This document shows positions 45,750 to 56,539 of a DNA stretch of 64,000 nucleotides, piece by piece (position 1 is the stretch's first letter; every line of letters starts with the position of its first letter). Origin of the DNA: Nicotiana tabacum (taxonomy: Eukaryota > Streptophyta > Magnoliopsida > Solanales > Solanaceae); assembly GCF_000715075.1 (NCBI RefSeq), contig NC_134080.1:73501291-73565290 (forward strand), given 5' to 3'. The notes beneath the pieces are model-generated. The model had not been told where the DNA came from. It ran no database searches and saw only the letters and a list, made by a program, of their open reading frames with translations. Made by a program: the position numbers and the translations under genes.

Positions 45750-48682
45750 TGTGATGATCCGAAAGCTCATATCTTGTTTTAGAAGTCAAAACTCAAAATT
45801 GTGTTCTGATGTCTTGAAAACCTCTTTTTGTCTTACCTCGATTTGTGTGCGCAATTTGGGCACGTTTCCGGAAAGCTTTTATGTGAAATTTTAGAAAAAT
45901 AATGAATTTGGTGTTTAAAATTGGTTAAAGTTGACTTTGGTCAACATTCTTGGTAAACGGACCCGGACCCGTCATCGGATGATCCCGTAGGGTCCGTAGT
46001 AAAATATGGGACTTGGGCGTACGCCCGGAATCGAATTCCGAGGTCCCAAGCCCGAGAAAAGAATTTTTAAAGAAAATTATTTGCTGGAAAATGTAAAGGC
46101 TTTTAGAAGTGAAATGATGCATTTTCTTGAAGGTATCAGACCTATATCTTAGTTTCGGATCCCGATACAAGTTTAAAATAATAATTAAGTTGAATCTGTG
46201 AAATTTGGTAAGAATCGAAATTGGTTTCGTATAAATCGGACCTATAGTTGAGAAAATGGAAATTTCAATGTTCTTGGGTAATTTCATGATTTGAGGTTAA
46301 ATTCGTAGTTGTTGATATTATTCTGATGATTTGATCGCACGAGCAAGTCCGTATGTTGTTTTTAGACTTGTAAGCATATTTGGTTTGGAGCTGCGTGAGC
46401 TCGGATGAGTTTTGGATAGACTACGGGGTGAATTGGACTTAGGAAAAATTACAGCTGGTATCTGGTATTTTTGCCTAGGCCTCTGATCTTGCAATTGTGA
46501 GATCAGGCTTTGCATTTGCGAAGTGGTCAGGCTTGGTAAATGGGAACAAAGTGTCGCAATTGCGGACCAAGCTTGGGCAGGCCCTTATCGCAAATTCGAA
46601 AACTGGGCTGGGAATTGCGAAGAACCCTCCCCCCCCCCCCCGCCGCAAGTGCGACGTCCTCTTCGCAAATGCGAAGTCAACAGGTTTTCAAAGGGTTCGC
46701 AATTGCGAACCCCTGGTCGTAATTTCGACATCTACGACCTGTTAAGTGGGATTTTGACGGGATTCTTCCTCATTTTTCAACTCTTTCAAACCTAAACATC
46801 CCATAGGCGATTTTCTTGAAGAGAGTTCTTCCCCAAATCATAGGTAAACGATTTCTAACTTATTTTCTTCAATCTATAACATCTTTTTTCATAATTTCAC
46901 TTCAAAATCTAGGGTTTTTCATGGAAATCTGGTTGTTTTTGGGTAGAAGTAAGGATTTTCAAATTTTGGCGATTTGGACCTCAATTAGAGGTCCGATTTC
47001 AAAACTATTACATATTTGAGTTTGTGAGTGAATGAATGATCAGATTTAGGTTGGAACCTCGGGTTTTGACCAAGCGGTCCCGGGTCGATTTTTGTCTTTT
47101 TGGGAAAAACAATGGGAAAGCTATTTTCATGCATTAGAATTGGTTTATTTATCATTTATTAATATTATTAAGTAAATTGTGACTAGATACAAGTGAATTG
47201 GAAGTGGAACCGAGAGGTAAAGCGGTAGTTGAGGCTTAATCTTGTCCGTGAAATCGAGGTAAGTATTTGGCCTAACCTTAGCTTCAGGGAATAGAGTTGT
47301 GGTCTATTTGCTATGTGTTAGTATCGAGTACGACGTATAGGTGTGGTGACGAGTATCTATACGTTGGTGTCAAGCATGCTCGTGAGTCTTATATCATGAT
47401 TGCTATGACTCAATTATATATCGACCATGCTCAATTGATAATTATTAATGTTGAACATAGCTTATGAAAGTTTCTTGGTAATTGATTATTGTTGGGAATT
47501 GGCACAAGTTGAGTTTCATTTTTGTAAAGTAATTATTGAAAAACGAGATTGGTTATAGCTGAATCCCTTGCCGGGATGTTATAGTTAATATTGTTGATTC
47601 CCTTGCCGGGATGTTATTATTGATATTGTTGACTCCCTTGCTGGGATGTATTGTTTCTATTGTTTGGGAGAGGAAGAGTGTAAAGCACGAAGGATGATGC
47701 CGTGCATGATATGGTGAGTGAGTGTAATGCACGAAGGGTGATGTCCTATCGATATTATGAGTGATAATACACTAAGGGTGACGTCGTGTCAAGATTTGAG
47801 AGCTAATGCAGGAAGGGTGATGTCATGCCGATATTGTGAGGAATAATGCACTAATGGTGATGCTGTGCCATAAGTATGTGAGGTAATGCATGAAGGGTGA
47901 TGTCATGCCATTTTTGTTATTTTATATGGTGAGGATGAGAGTAAAAGCATGAAGGGTGATACCGTGCACGTGTTTCCATTTCATTATTTTGTGGATTTAG
48001 ATATGATGTTCATTATGCTTTGTTATTAATGTTTCTTTATTGGTTTATTGTTAGAATCTTTTATTCACCGCAGTATGTCCCCTTCCCACCTTATTTTGTT
48101 GATTCTTGTTATTATGATTATGTCTGTATATGATTTAACTTCACAGGTCTATTTGATCGTCGTGTCCTAGCCTCGTCACTACTTCGCCTAACCTCGTCAC
48201 TACTTCGCCGAGGTTAGGCTCGACACTTACTGAATACATGGGGTCGGTTGTACTGATACTATTCTTTGCACTATTTTGTGCAGATTTTGGTACCGGACCG
48301 GGTGAGTAGCCGAGATAGCTGCCTTCAGTCCAGAGAGACCCAGGTAGATCTGTTGGCGTCCGCAGAGCCTAAAGTCCCCCTTTTCTGTTTAGCTTTTCTA
48401 CTGTCTCTTTTCATTCCGAGAACAGTTGTACTTTTCTTTCCAGACTTGTATTTGTAGTAAAAATCTTAGTCATTCGTGAATTTGTGATTCGTGGGTAGAC
48501 ATGTATTGAAGTATTTGGATTTATTTTAATTTCTTCTGTGCTTTTCATTTGTTTAGCTATAATTACTGTTTATAACTATTTGGGTTGAATGTTAATGTGT
48601 TGAATCGTAATAGTTGGATTGCCTACCTTTCACGAGTAGGTACTATCACGACTCCCGAGGGTGGGGAATCCGGGTCGTGACA
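45750..48682 (+). repeat. E4 5' LTR (Tekay/Del type)
   Basis: 2,933 bp from TGTGATGATCCG to CCGGGTCGTGACA, followed three bases later by the PBS. Contains a block of 'ttcgcaattgcgaa'-like palindromes (46495-46735), a C13 run (46629-46641), 'cccttgccgggatgtt' repeats (47560-47650) and a 'gcacgaagggtgatg' repeat (47668-47970). Its family recurs at 55063-55755 (minus) and 58198-63287. Confidence 0.9.
47560..47970 (+). repeat. two subrepeat clusters in E4 LTR
   Basis: First cluster: three copies of 'cccttgccgggatgtt' separated by about 20 bp. Second cluster: seven diverged copies of 'taatgcacgaagggtgatgtc' plus a variable tail, about 40-50 bp apart. Confidence 0.8.
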
Positions 48683-48685
48683 AGT

Positions 48686-48697
48686 TGGTATCAGAGG
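48686..48697 (+). other. E4 primer binding site (initiator tRNA-Met type)
   Basis: TGGTATCAGAGG matches the canonical TGGTATCAGAGC except at the last base and lies three bases after the LTR. Confidence 0.9.
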
Positions 48698-48878
48698 TCT
48701 AGGTTGCTTAGGTCTCACAATTTACGAACAAGCTAGGTAGAGTCTGAGGATCGGTACGGAACGTTTGTGCTTATCCCCCAGAGGCTACAATGTTTAGGAA
48801 TAACTTCACATCTATTCTTCTCTGTCGTGCAATTTGACTTCTCAATATTAATTGAACTTCTACTTTGCTCTTTCGCAG

Positions 48879-50302
48879 ATGGCGAGATCACGTGCTTCTT
48901 CATCCGCTGATCAGCAGCCTGAGCCCCCAGTGGCAGGTCCTACAAGGGGTAGAGGATAAGGTCGAGGCCGTGCTAGAGGCCGGGGTAGGGGTAGGGCTTA
49001 GCGCAGCAGCACCAGCGGCGGAGCCTCAGGCAGAGTTTGAGGAGGAGTCTCTAGCCCAGACCATTCCAGCAGGGCCAGCTCAGGTCCCAGAGGGATTCAT
49101 CGACACCCCGGTACTCCAAGATGCTTTAGTCCGTCTAGTGCGCCTTATGGAGAGTGTCACCTGGGCAGGTTTACTTCCTATAGCACCAGCCGTCTCTCAG
49201 GAAGGGAGAGTACAGACTCCCGCTACTCGCACTTCAGAGCAGATGGCTCCTCAGTTCAGACTCCACCAGCTCAGCCAGTTAGGGTAGTTTAGCCAGGTGT
49301 TATGGCTTAGACCAGTGATGGAGCAACTATGTCTGCCGATGCTTTGTGGAGATTGGACAGGTTCACCAAGCTCTTCACTACTACTTATGGTGGTACATCT
49401 TCAGAGGATCCCCGGGACTACTTGGACAGCTGTCATGAGGTTCTATGGAACATGGGGATAGTAGAGACCAATGGGGTCGACTTTGCTGCTTTTCGCCTGT
49501 CCGATTTCGCCAAGACTTGGTAGAGGGATTATTGTTTGGCTAGACCAGCTGAGTCACCTACTTTGACTTGGGATCAGTTCTTTCAACTATTTTTGGAGAA
49601 GTTTCTACCTATCACTCAGAGGGAGGACTATCGGAGGTAGTTTGAGCGCCTCCAGCAAGATTCTATGACCGTCACTCAGTACGAGACCAGATTCATTGCC
49701 TTGGCCCGTAAGGCTCTTATCATACTTTCCACTGAGAGAGAGAGGGTGGGGAGGTTCATTGAAAGGCTCGCTCAGCCAATTCGATTGCAGATGGATAAGG
49801 AGACAGGGAGCGAGATTTCTTCTTCAGGATGCGGCCAATGTGGCCAGGAGAGTTGAGATGGTTATATCATAGGGGAGTGGTCAAGGGTCTAATAAGAGGT
49901 CCCGTCATTCTGGCAGGATCAGTGGTGCCTCGTCTAGAGACAGGGATTCTTTTGGTAGGGGCCATCCTTCTAGGCCATTTCATTCAGCACTTCAGGCTTC
50001 TCATAGTGCTCTAGGAGGTCATGGTTCTCATATGCAGTATTCTGATAAGTTGCCCTACAGTGCACCACCAGCTCCTATCAGTACACTGTCACTCTAGAGT
50101 TTTCAGGATGGTTACTCAGGCTGTCAGGGTCAGTAGTCCCAGCAGCAGAGGGCTTGTTATACTTGTGGCGATGCTAGACATATTGCTAGATTTTTCCCTC
50201 GAGCACCGAGCAGCTCTCAGCATCACGGTTCATATGCCATGGTTCAGGCACCGAGTGTTCCACTGCTCGCTCAGCTAGCTAGAGGTAGGGGTCGAGGTGT
50301 TA
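48879..50302 (+). pseudogene. E4 gag remnant
   Basis: ATG 48879 (MARSRASSSADQQPE) follows a pyrimidine tract and CAG that could be a splice acceptor. An Arg/Gly-rich stretch with TAA at 48957 gives way, through a frameshift, to EEESLAQTIPAG..DTPVLQDALVRLV (to 49287). The capsid domain is at about 49329-49850: LDRFTKLFTTTYGG, WNMGIVE, FRLSDFAKTW, then LTWDQFFQLFLEKFLP, with TAG at 49521 and 49638. The C-terminus carries CYTCGDARHIARF (from 50155). The zinc knuckle has lost its last Cys, which reads Phe. The frame stops making sense after RGRGRGV at about 50302, where another element is joined. Confidence 0.88.
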
Positions 50303-50390
50303 GAGTTTGAATGATTTTATAGGCATGTTGTCATGTTTGGTTGAGGTCTTGAGGGCCTCGGGTGAGTTTTGGGTGGTTGAATGGATCCAA
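50303..50390 (+). mobile_element. Tekay-type LTR fragment joined to gag
   Basis: About 88 bp similar to the LTR stretch that contains 'gttgaggtc..gagggcctcgggt' (compare 60425-60480 and 41090-41150). It directly replaces the expected gag end and protease start of E4. Confidence 0.65.
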
Positions 50391-50869
50391 AAGCCTTCAC
50401 ATTGACTCCACAAAAGCCCTATATGATCTTGAGTTGAATGACGCTTGCATTAGTGGATACTTACATGAGGGGCAAGCATATGGTACTTAGAGCCGGACTT
50501 GTGACCTTTCCTTGAGAGAGACGAGTGAATTCCCATTAACCTCGGTTTGTGTGCTAATACTCTAAAAAGGTGAGGTTCGCTTAGGGAGAGTTTAGGATGT
50601 GTGAGTTTGGGTTCCACAATGACCAAAGTAATTGAGAGAGTTCTTTGATGTAATGAGTCAACTCTTGATGCTCTTGTGTCACACTTAATCTATGGTTTTT
50701 CAAAGTTTAAATGTTATTAATGATTCATTCGTATTGGGGGCAATTGTTAGTCCCAATTGAAGCTTGTTGAGGTTACTTTAGGATAGCTGGAAATACTTGA
50801 ATTTTCCCTTAAGGGGTAGGACTTATTTTGTTTGCTTGAGTACAAGCAAAGTCTTAAGTTTGGGGGAGT
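50391..50869 (+). mobile_element. 3' internal tail of another Athila-like element
   Basis: Non-coding sequence ending 'gcaaagtcttaagtttgggggagt', a polypurine-rich tail directly before an LTR start. This resembles the 3' ends of Athila-type elements. No coding sequence seen. Confidence 0.55.
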
Positions 50870-52405
50870 TGATAACTAGGGATTTTAATGTGTTTCATGC
50901 TCCTTCTTGCTTATGCTTTTATAATAAATTGTTACAAAATAGTCTCAAAAGGCTCATAAGTTGTGCTTGATTGCAAGTTTGATCGACAGAGTGATGAAAT
51001 GTCAAAGATCAGCTCAAAAGGAGTGAAACCTGCTCAAGTATCAAAGACAAGGCAATCTGAGAGCAAAAAAAGGCCTAGTGCGGCCGTATTCGACTTTGTG
51101 CGGTCCGCACTAGGTGGTTCAGAGAGTTGGCAAAAATGGGCTTCGGGTAACGCGGCCGCAGTACACATTTCGCGGTCCGCGGTGAAGGCTCCGCGGCCGC
51201 GCTATCATTATGTGCGGTCCGCGGAAGAGAGATTCAAAGAGGTGAAATTTGCCATGGTTCAAGCTGCGCGGTCCGCAGTCATACTTGTTTGGACCGCATT
51301 AGAGATCTCCGCGACCGTGGTCCATTCTACGCGGTCCGCGGAGCCCAAGTTCAGAGAGCCCAGAATTGAAGTCCAAGAGCCTAGCTCGGCCGCGGTCCAT
51401 TTTATGCGGCCCGCGCTGACCCCGCAGGGGTATTTTGTCCAGTTTTTCCAGCCTAATATAAATAGAACATTTTGCCATTTTTAAGTCATCAGTTATTTCC
51501 AGAACGTAGCTGCGCTTGTGAGAAGCTCTTGTGTAGCCATTTTTGGCATCTTAACTTAGATTTTACGATAGATTCTCTGTATTTACATTAGCTTTTAAAT
51601 TAATATGTTTTGTTCTTCATTTATTTCTCTATTTTCTCCTTCAAGCATGAGTAGCTAAACCCATTAGTTAGGGTTGTGGCTCAACCCTAGTGTGGGTAAT
51701 TGATGGGTGTTGCCATCTAGGGCTAGATTGACTATGGGTATTTGTTATTTGGGTCAATTTTATGGTTTAATTTATGAATTGGTGGTTGCAAACACTGGTT
51801 TGTGCTAAGTTGACTTGGCTCTTCTCGAGAAAGAGAGCCTAAGTCTCCAAAATTGACCCAACAAGGAATTGGGATGGACTCAAGAGAATTGATAGTCCCA
51901 ATTAAAGGGTTAAATCTCAAGAGAGTAATTACCCAACTTGAACTCTAGTTGTTTGAGCTAATTTGCCTACCCATTTGGTCTCGAGAGAGTTAATTAGGCA
52001 AAATCACTCTCTCTACCGAGAGGTGTGAGAGTGGGTAAAATTGTGCAACGGTTAAATCATATTTCCCCAATCATGTCAATCGAATCTTAGAAGCATTTAC
52101 CCGTCAATTAGCCACCTAGGTGAAAGTCACTACCCTATTGCCTTTCTACCTATTAGATTCAACTCTAGCAATTTTCTTATTAGCATAATTTAGTTCTAAT
52201 TAGTAATTGATAATATTAGTTTGTTAAAGAAAATTCAAAAGATGTTTGGAAGTGACATTTGGAACAATTACACAACTCTAGTCTAGATAGATATTCAACT
52301 CTATTCCTAACTCCATGTGGAAATCGATCCCGACCCTCATATCGGGTAAAAGCTATTGCGACCCTCTCTTCCTACTTTTTAGTAGTGTGGAGTTGGCAGC
52401 AATCA
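50870..52405 (+). repeat. probable LTR of an Athila-like element
   Basis: Starts TGATAACTAGGG after a purine-rich tract and probably ends '..ggcagcaatca' (TG...CA, 1,536 bp). Contains a block of GCGGCCGC/GCGGTCCGC palindromes (51075-51425) directly upstream of a TATAAATA (51457-51464). The 173-codon frame at 50963-51484 spans this block, reads as repetitive RSA-type residues and is considered chance. The exact right end is uncertain. Confidence 0.6.
51457..51464 (+). promoter_or_regulatory. candidate TATA box in the 50870 LTR
   Basis: TATAAATA about 35 bp after the last palindromic GC-rich word. Confidence 0.6.
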
Positions 52406-52558
52406 CTTGGAATACCAAAAAATCAATTCCAAGTGGCGACTCTGAACAATAAAATAATCCCTATTTCAAAATTATCACTTTAATTGGAAAAACTCTTTAA
52501 TCCACAACAATCCATAAAACATAAATATCTTTTGGGGGTAGGAAAAAGGGGTGTGACA
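52406..52558 (+). mobile_element. 3' end fragment of a Tat-like LTR
   Basis: The stretch 'aagtggcgactctgaacaa' and the end 'ggaaaaaggggtgtgaca' resemble LTR ends of the Tat group (compare the E2 LTR end near 40230-40341). Immediately followed by the E4 RT frame. Boundaries are approximate. Confidence 0.5.
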
Positions 52559-53848
52559 TATAGATTACCGGTAGTTAAACAAGGTTACAATCAAGAATAA
52601 GTATCCATTGCCGAGGATTGATGATTTGTTTGATTAGCTTCAGGGTGCCAAGGTATTTTCAAAGATTGACTTAAGATCTGGCTACCATCAGTTGAGGATT
52701 AGGGCATCCGATGTCCTAAGACAGCTTTCCGCACTTAGTACATGCATTATGAGTTCTTGGTGATGTCATTTGGGTTGACAAATGCCCCATCAACTTTTAT
52801 GGATTTGATGAACCGAGTGTTCAAGCCTTACTTGGATTCGTTCGTGATAGTCCTCATTGATGATATTTTGATTTATTCCCGCAGCCGGGAGGAGCATGAG
52901 CAGCATCTGAGAGTGTTCCTCCAGACTTTGAAAGATAATTAGTTGTAAGCTAAGTTTTCGAAGTGTGAGTTCTGGTTGAGTTCAGTTGCTTTCTTGGGTC
53001 ATGTTGTATCAGCAGAGGGTATTCAGGTAGATCCGAAGAATATAGAGGCAGTCAAGGACTGGCCTAGACCCGCATCAGCTATAGAGATCTGGAGTTTCTT
53101 GGGTTTGGTAGGCTATTATCGTCGGTTTGTGGAGGGGTTTTCATCTATTGCAGCCTCGATGACCAGGTTGACCCAAAAGGGTGCCTAGTTCAGGTGGTCG
53201 GACGAGTGTGAGGTGAGCTTTCAAAAGCTCAAGACAGCTTTGACTACAATGCCAGTGTTGGTTTTGCCCACAGGTTCAGGGTCATATACAGTCTATTGTG
53301 ATGCATCTCGTATTGGACTTGGCACGGTGTTGATGCAGGATGGCAAGGTCATTGCTTATGTTTCGCGTCAGTTGAAGACTCATGAGAAGAACTATCCGGT
53401 TCATGATTTGGAGTTAGCAGCCATTGTTCCCGCGTTGAAGATTTGGAGGCATTATATGTATGGCATGGCATGTGAGGTGTTCACGGATCACAAAAGTTTG
53501 CAATACTTGTTCAAGCATAAGGAGCTAAATTTGAGGCCGAGAAGGTGGTTGGAGCTATTAAAGGACTATGATATCACCATCTTATATCATCCGGGAAAGG
53601 CCAATGTGGTGGTCGATGCTTTGAGTAGGAAGTCAGCCAGTATGGGCAGTCCTGCATATATTCCAGTCGGTGAGAGACTGCTTGCCTTGGATGTTCAGGC
53701 CTTGGCCAATCAGTTCGTGAGGTTAGATATTTCTGAGTCCAGCCGTGTGTTAGCATGCACAGTCGCTCGTTCTTATTTATTGGAGCGTATCCGAGATCGG
53801 TGGTATGATGATCCGCATTTGTGTGTCTTTAGGGACAGGTTACATTAG
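52559..53848 (+). pseudogene. E4 reverse transcriptase and RNase H remnant
   Basis: Coding resumes at IDYR(stop)LNKVTIKNKYPLPRID, so the protease and RT fingers are missing. The palm reads [15 protein letters not shown] with the first catalytic Asp; a one-base loss near 52713 shifts the frame. The next part is [17 protein letters not shown] and then LIDDILIYS (the FIDD-type box, both Asp present). The thumb is [16 protein letters not shown]. RNase H follows with [29 protein letters not shown] and [13 protein letters not shown], and ends with [17 protein letters not shown]. Stops TAG at 52572, 52635, 52940 and 53186 replace codons that are Gln (CAG) in related elements; TAA at 52946 is another stop. 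Confidence 0.93.
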
Positions 53849-55062
53849 GTGATGATGGGGTTTTGAGGTTGCAGGGTCGAATTTGTGTGCCTAATGTGGA
53901 TGGGCTCCGAGAGTTTATTTTAGAGGAGGCCCATAGTTCCCGGTACTCTATTCATTCGGCCGCTGCTAAGATGTATCAGGATTTGCGGCAGCATTATTGG
54001 TGGAGGAGGATGAAGAAGGATATTGTGGCGTATGTGGCTCGGTGTTTGAATTGTCAGTAGGTAAAGTAAGAGCATCAGAGACCTGGTGGTTTGTTCCAGA
54101 AGATTGAGATTCCTGTGTGGAAGTGGGAGCGTATCACTATGGATTTTGTTGTTGGACTCCCACGGACTCAGAGGAAGTTCAATATAGTGTGGGTTATTGT
54201 TGCGTTGACTAAGTCAGCATATTTCATTCCTGTGGCGGTCTCCTATTCTTCCGAGAGGTTAGTTGAGATCTGTATCCGAGAGATTGTCCGTCTTCATGAT
54301 GTGCCCATGTCTATCATTTCGGACCGAGGTACGTAGTTTACCTCACATTTCTGGAGAGCATTTCAGCTTGAGTTGGGCATACGGGTCGAGTTGAGCACAA
54401 CATTTCATCCTTAGACGGACGGGTAGTCCGAGTGTACTATTCAAATTTTGGAAGATATGCACTGAGCTTGTGTCATTGACTTTGGAGGCTTGCGGGATCA
54501 ATTTTTACCTTTAGCAGAGTTTGCCTACAACAATAGCTACCAGTCGAGTATCCAGATGGCTCCTTATGAGGCTTTATATGGTAGGCGGTGTCGGTCACTA
54601 GTTGGATGGTTTGAGCCGGGAGAGGCTCGGTTGTTGGGTATGGATCTAGTATAGGATGCCTTGGACAAGGTCAGGATCATTCAGGATAGGCTTCATACAG
54701 CTCAGTCTAGGCAAAAGAGTTATGCCGACCGTAAGATTCGTGATTTGACATTCATGGTCGGTGAGCGGGTGTCGCCTATGAAGGGTGTGATGAGATTTGG
54801 GAAGAGGGACAAGCTTAGCCCTACGATCATTGGCCCATTTAAGATTCTTGATCGAGTGGGAGAGGTGGCTTACAGACTTGCGTTGCCGCCGCTTATCAGT
54901 CGTACATCCAGTGTTTCATGTGTCCATGCTCCAGAAGTATCACGACAATCCACACCATGTGTTAGATTTCAACACTGTCCAGTTGGACAAGTATTTGTCC
55001 TATGAGGAGGAGCCGGTAGCTATTCTAGATCGGCAGGTTCGTTAGTTGAGATCGAAGAGCTA
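53849..55062 (+). pseudogene. E4 integrase remnant, chromodomain region lost
   Basis: After a frameshift at about 53830-53845 the frame gives GVLRLQGRICVPN, then the zinc finger (EEAHSSRYSIH ... RCLNC, HHCC present). The core has ITMDFVVGLP, IISDRGT and TDG(stop)SE, so all three acidic residues survive, though surrounded by TAG stops at 54058, 54334, 54412, 54424 and 54652 and TGA at 54463. The C-terminal GPY-like part is KLSPTIIGPFKI..RVGEVAYRLALP. After a frameshift near 54900 come VHPVFHVSMLQKY and EEEPVAILDRQVR. TAG at 55043 follows, and recognisable coding ends about 55062. Tekay integrases normally continue into a chromodomain; here that is replaced by antisense LTR. Confidence 0.92.
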
Positions 55063-55755
55063 CCAAGTTCGCAATTGCGAAGCCTGCAGGCCTGCAAAAC
55101 ACCAGTAATTTCCTAGGTCCAAATTTCACTCCGTGGCCTATCCAAAACTCATCCGAGCCCTCGGGACTCCAAACCAAATAATACGGACTTGCTCGTGCGA
55201 TCAAATCATCAAAACAACATCAATAACTATGAGGTTAGCATTAATCAAAGAAAATCTCAAGAACTTTCAAAGTTTTAAATTTTTACAACTAAGGTTCTGA
55301 ATCACGTTATATGACCTCCGTTTCTTACGAAATTTTATAGGCTCAACTTAAATCACATATAAGACCTGTACCGGGCTCCGGAACAAAAATACGGGCCCGA
55401 TACCATTAAATTCAAACATATTTCATTTCCAAAAGCTCACATATATTCCAGAAAATAATTTTCTTTAAAAATTCATTTCTCGGGCATGGGACCTCGGAAT
55501 TCGATTCTGAGCATACGCCCAAGTCCCTTATTTTCCTATGGACCCTCCGGGACTGTCAAATCACGAGTCCGGGTCCGTTTATCCAAAATATTGACCGAAG
55601 TCAACCTAAATTTATTTTAAAATCAAAATTCACCATTTATCAAAGATTTTCACATAATGCCTTTCCGGATACAAGCCCGGACTGTGCACAAACATCGAGT
55701 TGAGACAAAAAGGAGGTTTTAAGGCCTCAGAACACAGAATTTAGTTTTAAAACAA
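55063..55755 (-). mobile_element. antisense fragment of an E4-type LTR
   Basis: The reverse complement is colinear with about 45775-46700 of the E4 LTR, with internal gaps: the 'ttcgcaattgcgaa' word, the 'gcacgagcaagtccgta' stretch, 'ggaattcgattc..aggtccc' and 'cttttgtct..ctcgat'. The first 25-30 bases of the LTR are missing at the right end. Orientation is opposite to E4. Confidence 0.85.
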
Positions 55756-55855
55756 AACAACCGTTCGTTCTCGAACGGACATAAGAATGAAGTACCTGAG
55801 TCGGACCAAAGATGGGGATAACGGCTTCGCATATCGAACTTGGACTCCTAGGCCG
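55756..55855. other. unassigned spacer
   Basis: Contains 'gttcgttctcgaacgg', an 8-bp-arm palindrome resembling sequence beside the polypurine tract of E3 (near 5890-5905). It may be internal sequence of the minus-strand element whose LTR fragment lies at 55063-55755, or the leader of the following gag. Confidence 0.35.
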
Positions 55856-56539
55856 ATGCCTCAACAGGCTGACCTCTCTACTAAACACGAACAGAAGCAG
55901 TAGAGGAGATTCTCCCCCCGTTGCTAGAGGTCGGGGAAGGGCTTCAAATCCTATTAGAGGACGATGGCGTCCTAGGGTTGCTCATATTGTACCACCAGTA
56001 GATCTAGTGGAGGATCCTATTATTGAGGATTAAGATGAGGCAGCTGCAGCTGAGCCAGCCCTAGCAGATTTCATGACTGCACTGGCATTCCATGAGTTCT
56101 TAGGTAGTATGCTACGGTTCATGGACTCTATGATGCAGGCTGGTTTTTTTCTAATGGACCTAGCCATATCTCAGGCAGAGGGGAGCACAGACCCTAGCGC
56201 TCAGGCTCCAGGGCATGCTGCTGTCGTTTATTAGACCTCAGATGCACTAACTATGGACAAGGCCCAACTAGTTACAGCGACTGTGTCGGAGCCTGTACCA
56301 GTCGCGACCGTTGATCAACAGGAACATCTAGACAAATGGACTAGACTTCGCCCTCCTAAGTTTGGGGGTGAGGGTTAGAGGACCTGGAGGATTTCGTTAA
56401 TCGGTGCAAGGATAGGCTATGAAACATAGGGATATTGGAATCCAACGGGGTGGACTTCACCACATTTAAGCTTGAGAGCAAGGTCCAAATATAGTGTCGA
56501 GCTTACCTCTTTAGCAGGCCAGCAGGTTCACCTCCCTTG

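Noticed and set aside
50963..51484. 173-codon open frame
   Set aside because: Lies inside an LTR over GC-rich palindromic repeats; composition is repetitive (RSA, AAV words) with no domain, and it overlaps the promoter-like TATAAATA.
50318..52563. tatag repeat as target duplication for one insertion at 50323-52558
   Set aside because: The left boundary would start GCATG rather than TG, and the sequence around 50318 is itself continuous Tekay LTR; likely coincidence.
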